This document shows positions 36,085-46,020 of a stretch of 64,000 bases of DNA, in pieces. The first letter of the stretch is position 1. Every line of letters begins with the position of its first letter. Location: assembly GCA_963971165.1 (NCBI GenBank), contig OZ020189.1, forward strand, positions 135,638,676 to 135,702,675, in the 5' to 3' direction. The notes under the pieces were generated by a model. The model was not told where the DNA came from. It did no database searches and was given only the letters and a program-made list of their open reading frames with translations. This DNA is from Philopedon plagiatum. Its lineage: Eukaryota; Arthropoda; Insecta; Coleoptera; Curculionidae. The translations under genes were made by a program, and so were the position numbers.

Positions 36085-37955
36085 AAAATTTTGACCTCTT
36101 TTGATCCAAGGTTCTACGGAAAACAGATACTACATCATTATCTGAGAAAGGCCAACATCTTCAACATCTGGGAAAACGAAATAATACCCTTTTGATGATT
36201 TTCGGAAATATTTAACCATATTATTATACCTACTCGTTTCCATTTTCTCTGGATGTAACGACTGCAACATAATGGCAATATTGATTTTTCTTGCCGAAAA
36301 TCTTGACTAAAACATAGAAATCTGTGACATAGTCATCGATGTTTAGAGATTCATAGTCATCTATGTTTGGAGGGACGGTAATAAAATTTGAAAGAGGCAC
36401 ATCGTCGTCTGAACCATCTGTATCAGAACCATAAATATCTTTATATCGTAGCCTTTTAGGCTTATCTTAATATTGAGTTAAGACGTTATTAAATTTTAAA
36501 AAATATGTATGTACCTTTCATAAGGCATTAATACATCCTGTTCAGAGAGGTTTGGTTTAATTTTTCTTATTTGATGGTATTGGTGGATCATGATAAAGTG
36601 GTGCCTTAAAAGTTTATTAAATTATTTTTAAACTCTAAAACTAGTTGTTGTTTGGTGCAAAAAATAATGTGTTTTACTTTTTTGACACATCCTTTTTTGG
36701 CCTTTTACATTCTGTTCTGTTTTTTTTCGTGGCCCATTTTTCATATTTTGCATCTTCATTAAGACCATAATCTAAAATAACAACTTCTTGGTCTTTACAA
36801 TCAGAGCATTCTCTTTTTAAACAAATCTCTTTTAATTTAGTTTCTGAAGGACAGGCAATGCTTTTAATAATTTAATTTCGATACAATAAATTGAAAATTT
36901 ACATGGGTTTCGCACAAGCAAGTTTCACGGTTTTTCGCATTTAAAGGAATAACCCAAAAAGGTCTCGACTTGTAGAAGAAAGAGTAACTTGTTTTAGTAT
37001 TAGGATGTGAATTACGAAACTTGGCATATAAATCTTTTAATGAATAATTTAGGTAGCACTTTTTACTTTTTTAAACGTAATGGTTTTCTTTTTGCCGTAA
37101 CAAATCCTACAGGCGTCATCATTTTCATAGAAGTCTTCTATATTTTTCGTAATTCGTTCATAAGGAGATATGCCTTTTTCGGTTTCTAAGAATCGCAGAA
37201 ACCAAACTCTTGCGAAACCAAAACTTTTGCTTGAAATCTACATTTCTTTATAAGTTTTCCGGTAATAGTTGACACTAATTTTCTCCTCTCTTCTCAATTG
37301 GTTTCTACCGAAACATTTTGTTTAATTTGAGTGGACAAAATTTCTCCAAAAATTAGAGCTTGTTTAACAGCTGGAGGAAGTCTTTGACTTTTCATCATCT
37401 CTTCTACTTTTGAATTTGGAGAATTCTTTTGATGCTTCTTTTTTCTATAAAGTTGTTTCTTGTATTTCTCTTTCAAAGACTTCTCCTTTTCAAGTTTTTT
37501 TTTTCAAGCCTATTATTTTAAATTTTAACATTTTCCTGTTTTCCTTGATCGCCTTTTGCCAGCTGAACATCTCCTTGAAAGAAGCCCAGGATTTCCTGGA
37601 ATTGGATCCCCTAAAATTGGATCAGCTGGAACTGGAGAAGAAGGTGGTGTTTCCAAATTATTTAGTCTTTTTCCGATATTTTTTTTTGATAACTTTTTTA
37701 CTTGTATTTTTCCGATCTTTTCTTAACGATCTTTGCTCACGCGGATTAAGTTCAGAAATTGACTTAAATTTTTCCCTGCTCCTTTCTTCTATGGTATCTT
37801 TCCCTTTCTAACCTTTTCGCCTCTTCATGTTTTAATGGGCCACTTTTTATTACTTCCCCTAATTTACGCATAGCCACATTTTTCTTTCTATTTCTTTCCA
37901 ACCTTGCTTTGCAGGATTCTTTCTTTGCGGCCTTATTATTTTTCAGCGTTGCCAT
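36085..37955 (-). pseudogene. Degraded transposon gene of unknown family (possible transposase)
   Basis: Starting at ATG 37955 and crossing several frameshifts, the minus strand reads in order: a very basic start (MATLKNNKAAKKESCKARLE), more Lys/Arg coiled-coil-like text, a Pro-rich linker (LETPPSSPVPADPILGD), KNSPNSKVEEMMKSQRLPPA, a central block LKDLYAKFRNSHPNTKTSYS then FFYKSRPFWVIPLNAKNRET and CLCETHVNFQF, an acidic DIYGSDTDGSDDDVPLS, and an end DFYVLVKIFGKKNQYCHYVA then KGYYFVFPDVED. I recognise this order from multicopy uncharacterised insect proteins, in which RPFWV....RETCLC.tHvN is the most constant part. It is probably the element's transposase or DNA-binding protein, but I know of no assigned catalytic motif. 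Confidence 0.6.
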
Positions 37956-37994
37956 ATTGCCTAAAATATGAATTTTATCTTAAAAATCAAAACC

Positions 37995-38067
37995 TATCAC
38001 CTCCGTGAAACACATCTCACCTCCATTACCACCATTTGGTAATGGAGGTGAGGTAACGGAGGTGAGG
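37995..38067. promoter_or_regulatory. GGAGGTGAG cluster with perfect palindrome upstream of the transposon gene
   Basis: Four GGAGGTGA words in both orientations lie 40-112 bases upstream of the gene's ATG (37955, minus strand). Two of them form a perfect 16-base inverted repeat, CTCACCTCCATTACCA (38016) with its complement ending at 38052. The same word occurs near both element ends (35692-35721 and 38404-38617). The pattern fits binding sites for the element's own protein, serving both recombination and self-regulation; that role is inference. Confidence 0.6.
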
Positions 38068-38796
38068 ATCCTATAGGTTTTTGACTAATAAATATTTTAT
38101 TTTACTGCCGATTTTTTTTCTCAATTTACTTTAGGATCCTTAACCCATTTATACATTAAAAATAATTATTGCCAAATTTTAATTCTTCACAATAGTCTTA
38201 CAAACAGCGGTAACAAAAATGAGAAAATTGTACTTACCTCTTAGTAAAATGAACCCATGAGCGCACAAACTATTAACTAAGCAAGGAAGCACATCCAACT
38301 TTTACCGCCGGCGTGAACAGACTGGTCTAAACCAATACTTCTTAACCGACCTGAAATCCCTAACTACTCTTTCTCGATTTTTATTTGGATTAACAACTTT
38401 GACCCCGGAGGTGAGGTGTAACGTTGGGGACAACCAAATTATAGTAAATATTTATAAAAAGGAAACATCTAAAAAATACATAAATCTAACTTTTCAAAAG
38501 ATTTTGAGTTTTCATAGACCCCAGAAATATATGATTTCAATAAATATTTATTAAAGTAAAAAAATATCGAGCTAGTATATTACTAACTTTGCCTGGGGAC
38601 ATGCCATGGAGGTGAGGAATGACACATTGGGGATTTGAAAAACAATATTTAAAATTAAAAAACTTAAGATTTTATGCTTGATCCTGGAAAACTTTTATTA
38701 TTTCTTTGCATATCATCGGTATTAAAACAAATTTTAAGAAACACATAAAAAATAACTTAAAGGGACAAAAGAATTACGTTCGTGGGAGAATGACCC

Positions 38797-38955
38797 GTAA
38801 TCCGCCATCTTGTGGCATCCGTCATATTGGGTTTAGAATGACGTCACATAACTTATCGGATTCTGCTCGTCAAACCCTTTCATTTAATACCCATATCAAG
38901 GGGATTGTAAAGAAATCGGTAATCCGCCATCTTGGGGCGTCCGCCATATTGGATT
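38797..38955. repeat. 122-bp satellite array, right part
   Basis: The array resumes with GTAATCCGCCATCTTGTGGC, the next unit starts TTATCGGATTCTGCTCGTCA at 38853, and the array ends after CCGCCATATTGGAT. Same orientation as the left part. Confidence 0.92.
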
Positions 38956-39789
38956 GAGAATAATATTAAATATACTATATTGCTTTGTCACCGGACTTAT
39001 ACACGTGTACAAAATTTCAAAGCTCTAGCTTAATTAGAACTAGTCGAAATTTGAATAGCAATATTTGACCTAAAACTAAACATACTAACATACATACAAA
39101 CATACATACATACTAACAGGTGAAGTTAAATAAAAGCTTGTAAAAAGTAAAGGAGTCCCCATAATTGCGTTCGTGTCGGGGATTTTATTATAGTGAGGGG
39201 TGATTTTAATGTTGCTTAGGTTAAGCCACTTTTACCATTTCTTGTCAAGCTTTAGTATAGTGTACATACAGTATAAATTTCCAGTTCTCGCTGCGTTTCT
39301 CTGTAATTATTCTGTTGTTTCGATTATTTTAAATATTTCCTTTTGGTTTAAAGTATGCAGGCCTTCACATTCAGTTTAATGCAAAAAAACGATTACTCCT
39401 TTCAGATTTAATCGGCAAGAGTGATTGTTACCGTATAATATATTGTTACCGTATAAATCGTATAATATGTTTTATATTGAGTTAATTCATCAACGTTCGT
39501 TACTCTAATGATGTCTAATAAGACTAAGCACAAAAAATAAAATGTTGGATATAAAAAAAGTTAATGATGACTGTGAGTAGGTTAAAATTCATATAAGAGG
39601 AAAGGGGACGCCGGATGATCTTAGGAGAGTAAGCTTTGCTTCTGCCGCATTTAACGGAATTTACAAACTTTAGTATTTATTAGAATATTAAATCTTATTA
39701 TACCATGTTATGAAATTGTTTTATTATTATCCAATACCGGCTACCGGCTACACATGTATTGGCATACGTATTTTTGTTCAGGTTGGGTT

Positions 39790-39790
<1 letters not shown>
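38956..39790. other. No gene; CATA-rich simple repeat at 39081-39118
   Basis: A short run of CATACATACAAACATACAT-like units; the rest is AT-rich without recognised features. Confidence 0.5.

Positions 39791-39883
<93 letters not shown>
39791..39883. repeat. (TA)n microsatellite
   Basis: About 46 TA units with a single TG interruption. Reading frames of alternating Tyr and Ile on both strands are not genes. Confidence 0.97.
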
Positions 39884-40019
39884 TAAATGTAAAACCAAAG
39901 ATTAACTTCTTCGTAGTGCAGGACAAGAAGACCGTGACATTAAAAATAAAATAAGGACTGTTTTTTGATTCTGGTCTGGGTGGCCTCCTGCTATCGAGAT
40001 TTCTGGGCCCTTACCCTTC

Positions 40020-40135
40020 ATCAGGCAGAACTCCTCTTTGCGTCGTTCGGTCAACTGCAGTCGCGTGCGGAAAAGTGTCACTTTCCGCACTTGTTAGGCA
40101 AATAGCTATTTTAGTCCCACGAAAAAGTATGTGTG
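40020..40135. repeat. Copy of the 11.5-kb dispersed repeat, inverse orientation
   Basis: The block with GCGTCGTTCGGTCAACTGC, GCGGAAAAGTGTCACTTTCC and GCACTTGTTAGGCAAATAGC is the reverse complement of 11440-11545. It supports a mobile repeat family and includes the AAATAGCTATTT word at its outer side. Confidence 0.75.
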
Positions 40136-40673
40136 GCATAGCCCTAGAATTTATTTATGCGTGTTTATGTTATCCCTAAACTTCCCGTTTAATTAAATTT
40201 GTTTTTTTTTCAGGTAAGTCTTTTGTAAACATCTATTTGATGCTAATCACGGAATCAGTTACATGTAAGTAAAAAACGGTTTTTGCTATTATTTTGAACT
40301 TAAGTGTCTATTACTCTTTAATTTTGGCTGACTTAATTCAAACAATCTGCTGTAATATTTTTACGACTTCCTTTATAACTGGTAACACAGCTTTCGCATT
40401 CCAAATTCGCTGTTTTCATTCTCATTACGAAATGAGGATGAAATCGTTGCTATAGAAACGCGTCCATCCTTTATTTAATGCATTAAAAAATAGAATTTAA
40501 AATAAAACTTGCTAACCTCATAATAAGGATTGAACATTTACACCAAACTCATAACACATATTAATACAAACAGCATTTTTCCCATTATTCCCACAGACTG
40601 TTGTATTCTGCTAATTGTTTAAAAGAAAAGCGGATCAGATACTTGTATAAATTTCTCCTGTATACATACACTG
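40136..40673. other. No gene seen
   Basis: AT-rich, nothing recognisable. Confidence 0.4.
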
Positions 40674-40922
40674 TTAAGCTTCGGTTTCCTACAAAGCCGT
40701 ACCGTAAAAAAGCGGCCGTACTTTGACGGCAAGTAACGTCACAAAACACGTGTACATGCTTGCAAAGCTGAGGGTTTTCGTTCAGAGCGTTCGGCGCTAC
40801 CGCTTCATACAAATACTGCACCGTATTTGCGAAAGCGGCCGCTCGGTACGGTGGGATATTGCCAGCACGTTTTTAAGCGGTGCTCCTGTGCAGAGATTGT
40901 GTTGTGCGAATGGAATTTGAAA

Positions 40923-41082
40923 ATGGCTGAACAAATTAATTAGTCCAGTGAACAAGACGAAATTTTAATTGACTTTGTTAGAACTCATGAAGGTCTATAT
41001 AATGTAAAGTCTGCGGAGTACAGGAAGATGCAACTGAAGCAAAGCTTATGGCATGAAATTGGTACCATACTACGTCAAACAG
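40923..41082 (+). pseudogene. MADF/Myb-like protein of PIF/Harbinger, first exon
   Basis: ATG at 40923 begins MAEQIN, then a TAG (40941), then an open run SSEQDEILIDFVRTHEGLYN and VKSAEYRKMQLKQSLWHEIG. This is the start of the MADF/SANT-type DNA-binding partner that PIF/Harbinger transposases need for nuclear entry and end recognition: a hydrophobic LI.fV..hp.LYn......Y.....k..aW..Ig pattern. It runs into GTGGGT at 41083, a splice donor. The early stop disables it unless a downstream Met is used, and the second exon is deleted. Confidence 0.78.
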
Positions 41083-41111
41083 GTGGGTATTATTTATTTA
41101 CCGTTTACGTT

Positions 41112-41480
41112 TTATTTTGTAACGACAGATATAGTACAATCTCTTTTAGTGTTCTCTACAGTAACGATTTTGCCATTCAATAGCGCCGGGTCCGTTGAAA
41201 TAAAGCTTAAATTTATCACGAATTTCAAGCGGTGCGGTGTGTGTCGGGCACGTGCATTATTTTCGGCTACATCAATTAAGTTTTGCGTTGGTAGAGGCAT
41301 AAGATCATCCAAAGTAGCTTGATTCGGAGCGAGCACATTTGCTTCACGTAAAATATTATGCAAAATACAGGCACATGCTATTAACTTATCCGTTGTATCG
41401 GGAGCAACAGCTATAGGTTGGAAGAAAATGCGAAAATATGCACATAATATTCCATAATTTTCACAATGAAGGGCACTGTC
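41112..41480 (-). pseudogene. PIF/Harbinger nuclease (HARBI1-like), C-terminal part
   Basis: The minus strand from about 41480 reads ENYGILCAYFRIFFQPIAVA, then PDTTDKLIACACILHNILRE, then LMPLPTQNLIDVAENNARAR and HTPHRLKF. This is the end of Harbinger DDE nucleases: VENaFGiLa.RFRif.rpi...p.....ii.AcciLHN.lr. The third catalytic Glu or Asp falls in the ENxFGIL segment, where the usual E is present. The frame stays open to a stop at 41112, but the N-terminal two thirds, with the first two catalytic Asp, are deleted, so it cannot cut DNA. Confidence 0.85.
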
Positions 41481-41631
41481 ATAGTGGCCGTATTTTATTA
41501 CACCGTTTCGTTACTTTACAGTTTTACAGTAATGTTCACCGTCAAAGCGGCCGTACTTTACTCTGGCAAAAACGGCCGTTAAAATACGCCCGCTTTTTTA
41601 CGGTACCGCTTTGTAGGAAACCGAAGCTTTA

Positions 41632-41959
41632 CACCGAAGAAACTCTTAAGTTAAAGAAAATTACTTTACTATAAGTAAATCTCTCATTTGATATAACTCA
41701 AAAAAATATTTCTTTGAAGTGAGAGACCCATATCTTTGACCATATTCCCTCCTAATAAGTAAGGCTGGTCACTTTAGGTCTGTTACCAGAAGCATCGATG
41801 CCGGAAAGAAGTACGTGCGTATAGGTATTTGAGAAAAAAAATTAATCCATGGGCGTTGTTGATCGGTCAAGTGCGAGTTCGACTCGCTCATAAAGGGGTT
41901 CCGTACCACATACAATATTGTAAATTTCTCACAGAAAGTAAAATTCTCAGTAACTATGG
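41632..41959. repeat. Dispersed repeat pieces, including GTCAAGTGCGAGTTCGACTC
   Basis: The phrase GTCAAGTGCGAGTTCGACTC followed by GGGGTTCCGTACC resembles a repeat widespread in insect, notably lepidopteran, genomes. ACCAGAAGCATCGATGCCGG (41786) and ACCAGAGGCGGCGATGGCGG (41981) form a diverged direct repeat. No gene. Confidence 0.45.
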
Positions 41960-43210
41960 TAAGGCTAACCCGTGAATAAATAACCAGAGGCGGCGATGGC
42001 GGAAATAAGTAAGTGCATATAGTACATTATATAGCTCATAAGGGATATAATATTGTGAAATACTTACCCGGTAAGTATTAGAAATTTGGATGTGCTCGGC
42101 TAAACATCCGAGCATTGAAAATGTCTCCACAGTAGTTTCCGAAAGCGATGTACGTAGAGGAGAAAAAATATGTTTATACAACGAAATGGACTGTTCCACA
42201 TCTAATGACGTAATAGGGGCGTAGTTAAAATGGTCTCTAAAATTACGTAATGGGTCGGTAGGAGCACTATGACCATAACAGGGTTGCCAGGTTGGAGGAT
42301 TTCCCCCTAAATTTGGGATATTTTCATGTGGACGCGGGAAATCTGGGGGATTCATGGGGGGAAATATTTTTATTTTTAGGGGAAATAGAATATTTTTTTA
42401 TAAATAAAACAATATATTAGAAATAAAAAAAATATATTGAATCTACGCTCCATCACTTCTCTCAGCCAAGTACTAGTAAAAAAATACAATTTGTTTAATT
42501 TTTCTCACACTATTTATAAGTAAGATTATTTTTTTAAATATTCAAATTCGAATTTTTGCCATAAGCATTTAATCTTTATCTGTCATGTCATTTCATTTGT
42601 CAATTTTCATATTTTTGTTAATTAACAAATAAAAACGTAGTAAAAGTAGGAGTTTTATTTTAAAATATTGAGGCACCTTCTAAATAAATAAGATTTCAGG
42701 AAGATTTAAAAATAATATATTTTCTCAACAAGTAACAGTCAAGAATACAACTATTTTTATTTGGGGAATTTTAGTTGCAAAACAGTGATTTTTGGGGTAT
42801 TTTTAAAATTGTTTGGGGGAACTTAGTTACAACCATCTGTCAACCCTGACTATAAATCTGTCGTAACCTGGCAAAATCGGGATTTTTCGTTACGACGCTG
42901 TTAATCTTAACTTTAACACGAATACTTTTCTCGTCAGTTAAAGGATGTAACGCTGTTTGTACGCCATCTATAATCTGCCATGATTTCTCTTACGATATCG
43001 CAGTCCTTTGTAGCTTTTGTACGGCATCCGCTAGTGCTTCAAAATTAGTATACTTAAATCGTTTGTACATCTGCAAGACTTGACCGTCTTGAAGCTTTAT
43101 TTCTCTTACGAATGACAGCGGATGACACATTTCCCAATTCTTTAGAAACTTCTCTAGCTAGATCCGTAATAATACAACACACTGATTTGGTGACTGCATA
43201 AGCACACCAA
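41960..43210 (-). pseudogene. hAT-derived (CGGBP1-like) gene remnant, split by a MITE
   Basis: In order on the minus strand: AVTKSVCCIITDLAREVSKE, then after frameshifts YKRFKYTNFEALADAVQKLQ, then LHPLTDEKSIRVKVKINSVV and TKNPDFARLRQIYS. At this point a MITE interrupts. The frame resumes with GHSAPTDPLRNFRDHFNYAP, then ITSLDVEQSISLYKHIFSPL and a Ser/Thr tail. APITS.DVERSFS.YK.il is the signature of a multicopy arthropod family related to hAT transposases and CGGBP1, with the preceding KL..vl.KNPgf..L also typical. Removing the MITE and one duplicated target rejoins the frame exactly. Other stops show the gene was already decaying or decayed since. Confidence 0.7.
42272..42855. mobile_element. 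570-bp hAT-type MITE with CAGGGTTG ends
   Basis: The element 42279-42848 starts CAGGGTTGCCAGGTTGGAGG and ends with the inverse of CAGGGTTGACAGATGGTTG. Flanks are ACCATAA and ACTATAA, a 7-8-base duplication with one substitution. Runs of GGGGAAA and GGGGAA..TTAGTTGCAA lie just inside each end. The element sits inside the hAT-derived coding remnant and restores its frame when removed. The interior has no coding capacity. Confidence 0.8.
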
Positions 43211-43883
43211 CTGCGTTAATGGAATTAAGAAGCATGTGTCTATTTGTTTTGTTTTATTAGGGCGAGGTTAGGAAATACGCGCGCGACACGACAACGCAAT
43301 GGGCCGACAAATAATAAGAACGGCAGTAGGACCGAAAAACAATAATTATAAACTTCAAATATCTCACAGGCTTTATAGTATTTTCTGATACTTTTAATTT
43401 TCATTAATTGGTATAATGAATACATCTGTGGAATTTTTACTGATCGCGATTTTAAAGAAATAGTACCAATTTTTTTCTTTCGTTATATGTCTACACCGGT
43501 AGGCCATTGATAATATTCAATAGCAAATAACAAAGAAACAACCAAGTTAAACGTGACAATAGTATAACTGGCCCTCAATAATCTTATTTTTATGTAAATT
43601 TTCACAAATAATGTCTTAATTGTACCAGTCGGCATAAAATAATATAATGTATTTCCATTCGCCCGTATAGAAACTTGTCTAGAGACCGGTTTAAACCAAG
43701 TTATAAATATTATGACCTTCCTATATTGCATTCCAGTTGGTGGAATGGGTTAAAAATTTCTGAAGGTACAGTACTAATTACTGGTAGCTGGAGCCGATTA
43801 AGTAATAAAATATATTTATTTTCAACCATATAGGTAATATTTACGTTTCTGACTTTTTAAAAGTCTGAAAGTGTCACTTTTTT
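43211..43883. other. No gene seen
   Basis: AT-rich; short minus-strand ORFs at 43240-43425 and 43483-43731 lack recognisable domains. Confidence 0.4.
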
Positions 43884-44715
43884 TTAACTTTTATTGTCCA
43901 CCCATGGCCGTGGGTGGAAAAGTGAAAACGAGAAATTAATATTTCTTGAAAAAATGTTAGATTTCGTTGTCTTGTACCCCACATTTTGCTTCTTCAGGAA
44001 GGCAATGAGCTTTCCAAATTTTGAAATATTAACTCTCTTCCTGAGAGCTAACATGGATTTTATCATGCTGTACATTGACCAAAGTGTAGAAGATTTCTTA
44101 TCTTTGCCGATATTGCCAACAATAAGCCAGTAGAACGGCCTCTGAGGCAATATTTCTTGCGTTTTTCTCCGTGCAGCAGTTTTCGTACATTTTAAAGGTT
44201 TTTTCGTAAAGCTCCCTACTTTTTTCGGCCTCTGATGCGCCGATCAGAAGCGCGACCTTTAACATTGGAAAAATAAATAAGTAAAAAGGATATTTAAGAA
44301 AAAATGTTTTTTTAAAATATGTTTTTTTTTTTCAAAATAAATTTTAAAACTTTTTACCTTGAAAGGAAGAAATTTCTTTGGTGCGTTTTGTAGAAAATCC
44401 ATATTATTTCTTGAGAAAATCTTAGACTTTGTTGGCTTGTAGGGTAGCCCACATTTTGTGTCTTCAGGAAGGGGAGGAGCTTTACAAAATTTGCAATATT
44501 AACTCTCTTCGTGCGGGCTTACATGGTTTCTATCATACTGTACATTGACCAAAGTGTAGACAGTTTCTTATCTTTGTCCATATTGCCAAAATAGGCCAGA
44601 GAGAACGATCTCTGAGGCAGTATTTCTTGCGTTTTTCCCCGTGCACCAGTTTTCTTACATTTTAAAGGTTTTTTCGTAATGCTCTCTAGTTTTTTCGGGC
44701 AGCAAATTTTCCTCT
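43884..44715 (-). pseudogene. Crypton-like tyrosine recombinase fragments, tandem pair
   Basis: The copy at 43930-44270 reads, on the minus strand, EKSRELYEKTFKMYENCCTE, then NIASEAVLLAYCWQYRQ, a frameshift, then SSTLWSMYSMIKSMLALRKR and FGKLIAFLKKQNVGYKTTKS. This is the core-binding domain of insect Crypton-like recombinases (...eNvLLAYf.el......sTLWStYSMLKstl....n.ni..y.kLiaFLKrqn.gYkpkKskvf). The second copy, 44385-44715, repeats the same stretch at the DNA level with more frameshifts. The catalytic domain is missing from both. The fragment at 11.7-12.1 kb covers the piece just N-terminal to this one. Confidence 0.7.
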
Positions 44716-44749
44716 ACCTTTTTGATTGCTCTTTAAATATCGGTTGTAG

Positions 44750-45007
44750 AGGATGTGTATTGAGATACAGGCCGCGTGTTTGCGGTAAAATATATTATGT
44801 TTTGAAGACCTTTAAAATTAGGTGCCACACGGCACAGAGTTTCATTTAAAATTTTTGTCCTCAACTTCCTAGCGTCGCCCCTCAAGGGGGTAAAAAAAGT
44901 TAAATTAAATGAAAAAGTAGATATATTAACCCATAACATACGCCTAAAATTTGATGTCGCTATCTTAACTAACCGCAAAGATACTAAGACTTTTCGAACA
45001 CCCTGTA
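44750..45007. mobile_element. Solo arm of the 16.7-kb foldback family
   Basis: From GTTTGCGGTAAAATATATTA through GAAGACCTTTAAAAT, GGTGCCACACGGC, CCTAGCGTCGCCCCTCAAGG and AAAATTTGATGTCGCTATCT to CGAACACCCTGTA, this matches one arm of 16695-17544. No partner arm is nearby, so it is a half-element. Confidence 0.8.
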
Positions 45008-46020
45008 TATTGGTTGAAATCAGGTAAATATACCGTTTAAAATTGACATTTGCTATCTTTAATAGTTTTTTTTGTCAACGGATTCAAAAAATTTGGACAA
45101 AAATCTAAACAGACGAAGAAATCGTAGGTATAATTCCCAGTCTAAACATATCTTAATGTACTTTATTGGGCTGCTAACTAGAAGTAGGATTTTTTGTCTG
45201 CGGATGTACCTATTCTACCTATACTTAAAAGCTTGAATAACTCCTGTAATACTAGTCGTAAAGGAATTTAAACTAGACATTTTTATTTTAATTTATTTTT
45301 AGATAGTAATTTAAAGTATCTTACCACATTATAATGACAGCATAATAACAAACCCGATATCGAACATCTGCTGCCAATTTAAATATATGTGGAAATATCT
45401 ATTGGTCAACTATTTTTTGATTTGCTTTTGGACCTATTATTAGTGAATACATTTTAAGCTAATTAGTCAACAGAATTATAAGTTTTGAATACTTCAAAAG
45501 ATAGGTTTCACATCTTGAAAATTTAAACGCTTGGAAAATCAATACTTTTGCAAATTGAAAAAGAAATATAGAGGATAAACTGACTGACGCCACCAGCATT
45601 TGTCAGATCTCAACTAGGAGACGAGAAACCTATCTTTCGGTAGCTTAGATTTCACAATAATAAAAGAAATCGACAGTATATTTATTGATTAATGACAAAT
45701 AATAATAACGAAATAATTGTCAGAATTTTTGCTTTTCAGTAGTTAGAAACTGAATTGTATTAGCAACAATTTGCAACACCCAGTTTGATAATATAAAAAA
45801 ATCAAGGTTTCGTAGAATGAGGTTAAATGAGTTTAACAATAATACTTTTTTTAATTGCAAATTGACACTTGAAAGATCACGAACAATAATAAAGCGAATT
45901 TTGTCACAGCGTGATATGGATGCTTTGCATGAGTGAATTTAAAAAAACAAGCCGTTGCTGAAATATTACTTATTTAAGACAGCCGATGGTATTACTACAT
46001 CCATTTGTGTATGCCAAAGG
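45008..46020. other. No gene seen
   Basis: AT-rich with no recognised content. Confidence 0.4.

Larger units (their letters stand above)
35510..38796 (-). mobile_element. 3,287-bp DNA transposon in the satellite, GTAA target duplication
   Basis: The satellite unit beginning at 35440 is interrupted after 70 bases and resumes with its remaining 52 bases at 38801-38852. 70 + 52 = 122, exactly one unit, which fixes the insert at 35510-38796 with GTAA duplicated (35506-35509 and 38797-38800). The ends read GGGTGTATCTCCC and, inverted, GGGTCATTCTCCC, an imperfect 13-bp terminal repeat. Seven copies of a GGAGGTGRG word lie inside: near 35692, 35712, 37997, 38016, 38041, 38056 and 38404-38616. One decayed minus-strand gene fills most of the rest. 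The 4-base target and GGG ends do not decide a superfamily; Ginger, Academ, Sola1 or Kolobok-like are possible. Confidence 0.88.
40674..41631. mobile_element. PIF/Harbinger element, internally deleted (952 bp)
   Basis: The ends AGCTTCGGTTTCCTACAAAGC (40677) and its exact inverse (ending 41628) begin terminal repeats of about 45 bases that continue through ACCGTAAAAAAGCGG. Both sides carry TTA (40674-40676 and 41629-41631), the 3-base target of PIF/Harbinger. Inside are the first exon of a MADF-domain gene on the plus strand and the last part of a Harbinger nuclease on the minus strand, in the usual convergent two-gene layout. Most of both genes is missing, so this is a non-autonomous deletion derivative. 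TIRs remain almost identical, so the insertion is recent. Confidence 0.93.

Noticed and set aside
41870..41900. tRNA-like GAGTTCGACTCGC
   Set aside because: It belongs to a known-type dispersed insect repeat (GTCAAGTGCGAGT...GGTTCCGTACC), not a tRNA.
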